Positions 5,974 through 10,084 of a DNA stretch of 10,084 bases are shown here, piece by piece. The notes below the pieces were generated by a model. The model saw nothing but the letters and a program-made list of their open reading frames with translations. It did not search any database and was not told the origin of the DNA. Numbering within the stretch: position 1 is the stretch's first letter; each line of letters opens with the position of its first letter. A program made the position numbers and the translations under genes. The DNA is taken from positions 1 to 10,084 of the forward strand of contig JAEZSJ010000163.1 of the NCBI GenBank assembly GCA_023443985.1. Reading direction: 5' to 3'. The DNA is from Verrucomicrobiota bacterium. Its GTDB lineage: Bacteria > Verrucomicrobiota > Verrucomicrobiia > Opitutales > Opitutaceae.

Positions 5974-6408
5974 TCAGGCTTTGCCGGGGGCGGGCAGTTT
6001 CGTCGAGATGTAGACCTTGACCGGCTTGGGGGCCTTGCGGATCTCGTTCAGGATCGACATGGCCTGACCGTAGTTCGCGTTCTGGTCGAAGTTGATGAGG
6101 ATCACGGGGCTCGGATCCTGCGTGCTGTATTTGATCAGTTCGATGATGAAGCCGTCCCACGTCATCAGATCCTTGTTCCAGCTGATCTTGCCTTCGGTAT
6201 CGAGGCTGATGGTGATCGCCTTGTTGGGATCAACATCGATGCCGGTCTTGCCTTCGTTCAGATCGACGTTGGCACCATTGTTCTTGTTCATCGAGAGGGT
6301 GAACAGAACGAAGGTGGCCAGCAGGAACATGATCACATCGATCAGTGGGATGATCTCGATGCGGGCTTTCTTTTTGGAGCCTGAGCCCCCTCCTCCTCCT
6401 CCATGCAT
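5974..6408 (-). CDS. exbD: ExbD/TolR family biopolymer transport protein (first copy)
   Basis: This 144-residue protein has a glycine-rich N-terminus (six Gly after MH), the basic patch SKKKAR, one transmembrane helix at about 21-39, and a periplasmic TolR-like domain. The essential aspartate is Asp24 in IIPLIDVIMFLL. Periplasmic strands ITISLDTEGKISWN and VILINFDQNANYGQAMSILNEIRK match the ExbD pattern. The gene follows exbB by 60 bp and precedes a second exbD by 27 bp. In the motor, a pentamer of ExbB encloses a dimer of ExbD, and proton flow through Asp24 drives TonB. No Shine-Dalgarno site lies upstream; instead a GGA repeat lies just inside the coding region. The start is supported by the basic segment and the lack of a later start codon before the helix. 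Confidence 0.94.
   Translation of the reverse strand: MHGGGGGGSGSKKKARIEIIPLIDVIMFLLATFVLFTLSMNKNNGANVDLNEGKTGIDVDPNKAITISLDTEGKISWNKDLMTWDGFIIELIKYSTQDPSPVILINFDQNANYGQAMSILNEIRKAPKPVKVYISTKLPAPGKA
6280..6372 (-). repeat. Copy 1 of a 93-bp repeat inside the paired exbD genes
   Basis: This is the partner of 5830-5922, with 84 of 93 bases identical and no gaps. It covers the basic patch and membrane helix. Such local DNA identity between otherwise diverged paralogues suggests strong purifying selection, recent gene conversion, or both. Confidence 0.85.
6385..6402 (-). repeat. GGA trinucleotide repeat encoding poly-Gly at the start of exbD
   Basis: Directly after ATG-CAT the minus strand reads four GGA codons, then GGG and GGC, giving six glycines. 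The tract is an in-frame microsatellite, so slippage would change length by whole residues. It also creates Shine-Dalgarno-like GGAGG sequences downstream of the start codon, which is unusual. Confidence 0.8.
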
Positions 6409-6468
6409 GGTGAACGAAAGTTAAGGATTACCGAAGTATGACGTGGGACTGCTGCGAGGGCGCGGAGC

Positions 6469-7128
6469 TTACTGCTCCGAGCTGACGCCGCTCGACTTCT
6501 TGATCATGATTTCGAGCGCGTTGCCGGCGTCCTCGACCTCATGGCGGGCATTTTCCCAGCGGGCGTTGAGATAGTTGAAGGGGAGCAGGCCGATGACGGC
6601 GATCGCGATACCGCAGGCGGTGGCGATAAGGGCTTCGGCGACACCACCGGTGATCTTGGCGGCGGCGGCGGAGATGTCGCCCTCCATGCTGCCGAAGGTG
6701 GTCATCATGCCCGTGATCGTGCCGATGAGGCCGAGGTACGGGGCAGCGGTGATGCAGGTGTCGAGGGTGGGCATGCCCTGGCCGAAGCGGTTGAGCTCGG
6801 CGCTGGAGCTGCGGATGAAGGCGTTCTGGGGCGAGCTCTCGCGGTGGGTCAGGGTGTAGACCATGATCCGGGCGATGAAGTCGTTGGTGGTGCGGCCGAG
6901 GGCGATCGCGCCGTCGATGTCGCCGGCTTCGACCTTCTCGAGCATCTGCTCGACGACCTCGGGGTTGCGCGCCTTCATTTCACGCAGGGTGAAGATGATG
7001 CGCTCGGTGACGACAGTCACGCCAACCAACGAGGTGATCAAAATGGGCCACATGATGTAACCGCCTGCATGGAAGAGCTCCATGGGGGTCATGTTCATCA
7101 GGAAGGCGAGGGGCAGGTTCTGGATCAT
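6469..7128 (-). CDS. exbB: MotA/TolQ/ExbB proton channel family protein
   Basis: This 219-residue motor protein, first gene of the seven-gene operon, shows the ExbB pattern of three transmembrane helices: about 23-45, 122-147 and 161-187. A cytoplasmic stretch lies between helices 1 and 2. The hallmark motif TAAPYLGLIGTITGMM (residues 127-142) is intact, as are Thr137/Thr139 in helix 2 and Thr170 in GVAEALIATACG of helix 3. These correspond to the polar residues lining the ExbB pore. ExbB forms the stator in which ExbD sits. The start at 7128 gives a short hydrophobic extra N-terminus; in-frame ATGs at 7098, 7092 and 7083 are alternatives. No Shine-Dalgarno site is present, but a 23-nt all-pyrimidine tract lies 27-49 nt upstream in the mRNA. 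Confidence 0.95.
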   Translation of the reverse strand: MIQNLPLAFLMNMTPMELFHAGGYIMWPILITSLVGVTVVTERIIFTLREMKARNPEVVEQMLEKVEAGDIDGAIALGRTTNDFIARIMVYTLTHRESSPQNAFIRSSSAELNRFGQGMPTLDTCITAAPYLGLIGTITGMMTTFGSMEGDISAAAAKITGGVAEALIATACGIAIAVIGLLPFNYLNARWENARHEVEDAGNALEIMIKKSSGVSSEQ

Positions 7129-7154
7129 GGTGTGATGAGTTCGAGGATGGTAAT

Positions 7155-7177
7155 GAGAGAGGGGAGGGGAAAGAAAG
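7155..7177 (-). promoter_or_regulatory. Polypyrimidine tract in the exbB mRNA leader
   Basis: Twenty-three consecutive pyrimidines on the minus strand end 27 nt before the exbB ATG. There is no Shine-Dalgarno motif, so such a tract could serve as a ribosomal protein S1 contact. That role is inferred; only the tract itself is seen. Confidence 0.35.
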
Positions 7178-7282
7178 CCACCGGGCCTGAGGCCGCGGAA
7201 TCAGAGGGAGGGGCGAGGGGTTCGGGGCGCTTTTCTTTCGCGGAAAACGGGGAGGGGAACCGGGTTCAATGCCGACGGCCGG

Positions 7283-7294
7283 TGAAGTACTTCA
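7283..7294. promoter_or_regulatory. Perfect 12-bp palindrome TGAAGTACTTCA, possible operator
   Basis: The palindrome is exact and A+T-rich within very G+C-rich surroundings. It lies 155 bp upstream of the exbB start and 353 bp upstream of psd. A dimeric regulator could bind here, but it matches no operator I can name with confidence. Confidence 0.3.
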
Positions 7295-7500
7295 ACGGGG
7301 GCCGGGGGGCGGTCGCCACGGGGTGCGGGGTTGTGGGTGGAGGGACTATGGAAGGGTGGGAAAAATCGGGGAAAACTGAAATCAGCGTTCGACGTTCAAA
7401 GCCGCCGCGGGGCTTGTCAAAGGCAATTCTCGCCCCACTGCGGGCTGTTGACACCAAGACGATAGAATGGTGCCCCAGTGACCGAGCGAATTGACGAGGT

Positions 7501-7527
7501 TTTTCCCGGGGGGCACCCCCGGGGGAA
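7501..7527 (+). promoter_or_regulatory. Strong hairpin in the presumed 5' leader of psd
   Basis: CCCGGGGG (7505-7512) pairs with CCCCCGGG (7516-7523) across a 3-nt loop. Two G-U and two U-A pairs extend the stem to 12 bp in RNA. It is not followed by U residues on either strand, so it is not a standard terminator. It may be a leader structure about 120 nt before the psd start, if transcription begins upstream. Confidence 0.35.
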
Positions 7528-7646
7528 TCCGCTCGGGCGAGGGACTGGCGAGATGGGAAAAGGGATACACCGGCGGCCTCCGGCGGGCCGGAGCGGCGGC
7601 GGGATTTGGTTTGGCGCGCAGCGTCGTGCCGCTCAGGTTGCGGGGC

Positions 7647-8552
7647 ATGTCCTACGAGCCGCTCGAGTTCTACCACCGTCAACGCCGTGAAATGGTCGAG
7701 GAGAGCATCCCGGGCGAGTTTTGGCTGCGCTGGCTCTACAGCCGTTCCGTCAGCGGGCAGGTGGCGCTCCACGTGCTCGCCAAGCGGGCGTTGCTCACCT
7801 GGTGGTATGGCCGGCGGATGGACCACCCGCGCAGCGTCCACAAGGTGCTTCCGTTCATCGTGCAGCACGACCTCGATGTGGACGAGTTCGCCAAGCAGGC
7901 GATGGCGTACCGGACGTTCAACGAGTTCTTCTACCGGAAGCTCAAGGAATCCGCGCGCCCGATCGACCCCGCGCCGGACAGCGTTGTCCTGCCGGCGGAC
8001 GGACGGCACCTGGTCTTCCCCGACGTCGATGCCGCGGACGGGTTCTACGTGAAGGGCGAGCGTTTCGATCTCGAGGAGCTGCTCGGTGGCGGGCTCGTCG
8101 CGAAGCAGTTCGCCGGTGGCGCGATGCTCATCTCGCGGCTGGCTCCGAGCGACTACCACCGGTTCCACTTCCCCTGCGCGGGCACGCCCGGGCGCGCGAG
8201 CCAGATCAATGGGCCGCTGTATTCGGTGAATCCGATCGCGCTGCGGCGCAATGTGCGCCGGCTGGTCCAGAACAAGCGGATGATCACCGTGATCGATACG
8301 GAGCGGCTGGGCACGGTCGTGATGGTGGAGGTGGGCGCGACGATGGTGGGGGGCATCCTCCAGTCGTACGTGCCTGGCCGGCCGGCGAAGAAGGGCGAGG
8401 AGAAGGGCCTCTTCAAGTTCGGCGGCTCGTGCGTGATCACGCTCTTCCAGAAGAACCGCATCGTGTTCGACGCCGACCTCCGCGAACAGAGCGCGCGGTT
8501 TGTGGAGACGTACGCGAAGATGGGCGAGCGGCTTGGCGTGATACGGGGCTGA
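7647..8552 (+). CDS. psd: Phosphatidylserine decarboxylase, Clostridium-type proenzyme
   Basis: This 301-residue membrane-associated enzyme makes phosphatidylethanolamine from phosphatidylserine. It is a self-cleaving proenzyme with a pyruvoyl cofactor. Visible family blocks are EFYHRQ near the start, FNEFFYRKLK (91-100), PADGR with catalytic Asp118, PSDYHRFHF with His171, YSVNPIAL (192-199), VEVGATMVGGI, and the processing site FKFGGSC. Cleavage is expected between Gly260 and Ser261, with Ser261 becoming the pyruvoyl group. The residue after Ser is Cys, where most relatives have Thr or Ser. Length and N-terminus match the Clostridium-like subfamily. An in-frame TTG at 7491 would add 52 Gly/Arg-rich residues lacking homology, so the ATG at 7647 is preferred. 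Its Shine-Dalgarno is weak (GCGGGG). The gene appears monocistronic. Confidence 0.95.
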   Translation: MSYEPLEFYHRQRREMVEESIPGEFWLRWLYSRSVSGQVALHVLAKRALLTWWYGRRMDHPRSVHKVLPFIVQHDLDVDEFAKQAMAYRTFNEFFYRKLKESARPIDPAPDSVVLPADGRHLVFPDVDAADGFYVKGERFDLEELLGGGLVAKQFAGGAMLISRLAPSDYHRFHFPCAGTPGRASQINGPLYSVNPIALRRNVRRLVQNKRMITVIDTERLGTVVMVEVGATMVGGILQSYVPGRPAKKGEEKGLFKFGGSCVITLFQKNRIVFDADLREQSARFVETYAKMGERLGVIRG

Positions 8553-8564
8553 GCCGACGAGGTT

Positions 8565-8628
8565 CCCTCGCGCATCGCGGGCTGGGTGCCGCCTTTGCGG
8601 TCCGGCCAGCCCCCGCTGCGCGCGAGGG
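8565..8628 (+). terminator. Imperfect long hairpin after psd, possible U-less terminator
   Basis: CCCTCGCGC (8565-8573) pairs with GCGCGAGGG (8620-8628). Inside, GGCTGG pairs with CCAGCC, and CCGC-CTTT-GCGG forms an apical stem-loop. The structure begins 12 bp past the psd stop. No U-tract follows, so it could be a terminator acting without one, an mRNA-stabilising structure or a REP-like element. Confidence 0.45.
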
Positions 8629-8748
8629 CGTGCTCGGGCATGCAATCAGCGGCCACCCTCCTCGCGTATTGCGGTGCCGAGGCCGCCGTGTTTCGGCCTT
8701 GCCCCCGGGCGGGCCGACGCCGGAAATCCGCGGCGACCCCAGCCGTTT

Positions 8749-8835
8749 GCCCGGGTGGCGGAATTGGTAGACGCAACGGACTTAGGATCCGTTTCCCGCA
8801 AGGGAGTGCAGGTTCGAGTCCTGTCTCGGGCACCA
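8749..8835 (+). tRNA. tRNA-Leu (anticodon UAG, reads CUA), CCA encoded
   Basis: This is an 87-nt class II tRNA. The acceptor arms GCCCGGG (8749-8755) and CTCGGGC (8825-8831) pair with one G-U, followed by discriminator A and an encoded CCA (8833-8835). The D-arm contains GGCGGAATTGGTAGACGC, typical of bacterial tRNA-Leu. The anticodon stem ACGGA/TCCGT encloses loop CTTAGGA with anticodon TAG at 8783-8785. A variable arm (TTCCCGCAAGGGAGT) with a small stem and the T-loop GGTTCGAGTCC follow. Everything needed for a functional tRNA is present. It stands alone between psd and a VOC-family gene. Confidence 0.97.
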
Positions 8836-9010
8836 ACGGCGGGTGGGCGGAATGCGGAGTGCAGATTCGGACGGCGAGCCGGGGCATGGCGGGATGGGCC
8901 GGCCCGGGTGGGCGCCGACTGGCGTGCGGCTGCGCCGCAGCGGTGGGACGGCGGATTTCGCGAGGGCGGCTTGAAAACGAGGCCCGGTCCCATCCTCTCC
9001 TTCCCCTTCC

Positions 9011-9394
9011 ATGAAAGTCCGCAAACTCCTCCATACCCGGATGCGCGTGAACGACCTCGAGCGCACCGTGAAGTTCTATCAAGAGGCGCTCGGCCTCGAA
9101 GTGTCGCGACGGGTCACGTCGCCGCGCGGGGCGCAGTTGGTGTTCCTGCGCACGCCCGGCAGCGCGGAGGAGATCGAGCTCTGCCAAATGCCTGCCGGGG
9201 CCGAGCCGGTGCAAGTGCAGCCGGATTTGGTGCACCTCGCCTTCGAGGTGGAGAATCTGGACACGTTTGCCGCCGAGTCGGCGAAGAAGGGTTACCCGCT
9301 TTCGGACGGCCCGACGAAGACCGGCTCGGGTTCCATCATCGCGTTCATCGACGCGCCCGAGGGCTACGAAGTGGAGTTGATCCAGGAAGGGTGA
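9011..9394 (+). CDS. VOC-family metalloenzyme, probable lactoylglutathione lyase (glyoxalase I) type
   Basis: This 127-residue cytoplasmic protein has two beta-alpha-beta-beta-beta modules of the vicinal-oxygen-chelate fold. Module one runs from about 5 to 60 (LLHTRMRVNDLERTVKFYQ). Module two runs from about 73 to 125 (LVHLAFEVENLDTF, IIAFIDAPEGYEVELI). The four metal ligands of bacterial glyoxalase I are at the expected places: His8, Glu56, His75 and Glu122. Glyoxalase I isomerises the methylglyoxal-thiol adduct in aldehyde detoxification. The similarity to GloA is good, but substrate cannot be fixed from sequence alone because other VOC enzymes share the fold and ligands. The ATG has no Shine-Dalgarno site; an 18-nt pyrimidine tract (8993-9010) directly precedes it. 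A terminator lies 170 bp downstream. Confidence 0.88.
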   Translation: MKVRKLLHTRMRVNDLERTVKFYQEALGLEVSRRVTSPRGAQLVFLRTPGSAEEIELCQMPAGAEPVQVQPDLVHLAFEVENLDTFAAESAKKGYPLSDGPTKTGSGSIIAFIDAPEGYEVELIQEG

Positions 9395-9562
9395 GCGGAG
9401 CGCTCCTCGCCGCGTCGCGTGGCGGCTCCTCGCGTCCAACCCCTGCGGACGACGGAAGGTGACGAAAAGAGCGACGGTGCGCCCGTGTGCCTCCGGTTCG
9501 CTGGGTTTGCTTCGTCTTCTTTTTTCGATCCGAACGCCGTCCGGCCGTTACTCGGCCAACAA

Positions 9563-9592
9563 AAAACCGCCCGCGGTGAGGCGGGCGGTTTT
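9563..9592. terminator. Bidirectional intrinsic terminator
   Basis: A perfect 12-bp stem (AAAACCGCCCGC at 9563-9574, GCGGGCGGTTTT at 9581-9592) has a 6-nt loop. It ends in U residues on the plus strand and in a longer U-run on the minus strand. It lies between the convergent VOC gene and the symporter gene, 23 bp past the stop of the latter, and can serve both. Confidence 0.9.
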
Positions 9593-9615
9593 GACGGAGT
9601 TTGGGATGGTGGGGA

Positions 9616-10084
9616 TCAGGTCAACCACCAGGTGAAGTAGAGGTAGCCGCCCACGACCATGCCGAGCACGACGATCGAGCCGGCGACATCGCGCCAGTCC
9701 CAGCTCGCGCGATTCTCGGCCAGCTGCTCCGGCGTGCGGGAACCGTAGGTGAGTCCGGCGACCTGCGCTTCGGACGGGGCCGGGGTGAGCAGCGAGACGA
9801 TGATCACGAGGATCGCGATCGAGACGGTGAGCACACCGGAGAGGTAGTACCCGTTGAACTCGCCGATGTCGCCGAGCAGACCGGTCTTGGCGATGGCGCC
9901 GCTCTTGGTGAGGGTCTGGATGGTGAGCTTGACCATGCCGGCGACGAAGCCGACGCACAGGCCGGTGAGCGCGCCCTGGGCGTTGATGCGCTTCCAGAAC
10001 AGACCGAGCAGGAAGACGGCGGTGATCGGCGGGGCGAGGAAGCCCTGCACGTTCTGCAGGTAGTCGTAGAGGCCGGTGTTGCTC
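9616..10084 (-). CDS. Sodium:solute symporter (SSS family), C-terminal fragment
   Basis: The visible 155 residues are the C-terminus of an integral membrane transporter; the gene continues past the right edge. The segment YLQNVQGFLAPPITAVFLLG followed by LFWKRINAQGAL is the hallmark of late helices in SSS transporters such as vSGLT. It is followed by further hydrophobic helices (about GLCVGFVAGMV, VLTVSIAILVIIVSLLTP), a cytoplasmic or external loop (APSEAQVAGLTYGSRTPEQL), and a last helix ending in GYLYFTWWLT at the terminus. The ending resembles sugar-type symporters, but the substrate cannot be decided because the binding-site helices are outside the window. A GTG in frame at 10050 is only an internal valine, since the reading frame stays open and homologous up to the edge. 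Confidence 0.92.
   Translation of the reverse strand, partial: SNTGLYDYLQNVQGFLAPPITAVFLLGLFWKRINAQGALTGLCVGFVAGMVKLTIQTLTKSGAIAKTGLLGDIGEFNGYYLSGVLTVSIAILVIIVSLLTPAPSEAQVAGLTYGSRTPEQLAENRASWDWRDVAGSIVVLGMVVGGYLYFTWWLT

Larger units (their letters stand above)
7129..7646. other. 518-bp non-coding divergent region between exbB operon and psd
   Basis: No convincing gene lies here. The stretch must hold the promoters of the leftward Ton operon and the rightward psd gene. It contains a 23-nt purine-only run (7155-7177; pyrimidines in the exbB leader), a hairpin-prone CGCTTTTC...GAAAACG segment (about 7228-7248), a perfect 12-bp palindrome (7283-7294), outward-facing TTGACA sequences on the minus strand (7415-7420) and plus strand (7448-7453), and a strong hairpin (7501-7527). 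Neither TTGACA has a good -10 box at 16-18 bp, so the promoters are not assigned. Frames open through the psd side are Gly/Arg-rich and judged non-coding. Confidence 0.7.

Noticed and set aside
7448..7468. Apparent promoter TTGACA ... TAGAAT before psd
   Set aside because: The spacer between the boxes is only 9 bp, too short for a sigma-70 promoter, and no good -10 lies at 16-18 bp.
7491..7646. TTG-started 52-residue N-terminal extension of the phosphatidylserine decarboxylase
   Set aside because: It is Gly/Arg-rich, passes through a strong hairpin, and the Clostridium-type family begins where MSYEPLEFY begins.
7266..8645. Minus-strand 459-codon open frame across psd
   Set aside because: It is antisense to the well-supported psd gene, with an Arg/His/Pro-rich translation typical of a shadow frame.
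8586..9014. Plus-strand 142-codon open frame through the tRNA gene
   Set aside because: It runs through the whole tRNA-Leu gene and is Arg/Ala/Gly-rich without any domain, so it is a chance frame.
8153..9439. Minus-strand 428-codon open frame covering the tRNA and VOC gene
   Set aside because: It would overlap a complete tRNA and the opposite strand of a metal-ligand-complete enzyme, and has no recognisable motifs.
1..10084. CRISPR arrays, insertion sequences, phage or toxin-antitoxin genes
   Set aside because: I looked for regularly spaced direct repeats, terminal inverted repeats flanking a transposase, and integrase-like or toxin-like proteins, and saw none. All larger genes are ordinary chromosomal types.

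Overview
The window is high-G+C bacterial DNA with tightly packed operons and very few recognisable Shine-Dalgarno sites. The protein set (NADH dehydrogenase subunits, a Ton system with two ExbD proteins, a Clostridium-type phosphatidylserine decarboxylase and an SSS symporter) indicates a Gram-negative, diderm, respiring bacterium. From general protein character I suspect the Verrucomicrobiota, perhaps Opitutaceae. That is an inference; no 16S or other marker gene is present to prove it.

Layout, left to right. Positions 1-1012 (minus strand) hold the promoter-proximal end of a complex I operon, nuoA-nuoB-nuoC, running off the left edge with overlapping genes. An intrinsic terminator at 1212-1243 closes a stand-alone response-regulator receiver gene (1270-1659, minus). 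A divergent small gene of unknown function follows (1858-2229, plus). A second minus-strand terminator (2257-2286) closes the largest unit in the window.

That unit is a seven-gene minus-strand operon from 7128 to 2309: exbB, exbD, a second exbD, tonB, a secreted or lipidated TPR protein, and two membrane-anchored coiled-coil proteins. Gaps between genes are 4-60 bp. ExbB and the ExbD proteins would form the proton-driven inner-membrane motor and TonB the link to outer-membrane receptors. The TPR protein and the two TolA-like stalks are probably periplasmic accessory parts. This is the most interesting system here. It resembles the TPR-containing TonB2-type clusters of Vibrio and Alteromonas, but it has two ExbD copies and a pair of stalk proteins.

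A 518-bp non-coding stretch (7129-7646) carries several inverted repeats and separates this operon from the divergent psd gene (7647-8552, plus), which makes phosphatidylethanolamine. A strong imperfect hairpin follows psd, then a tRNA-Leu(UAG) gene with encoded CCA (8749-8835). A small VOC/glyoxalase-I-like enzyme comes next (9011-9394, plus). A bidirectional terminator (9563-9592) separates it from the C-terminal part of a sodium:solute symporter (9616 to the right edge, minus).
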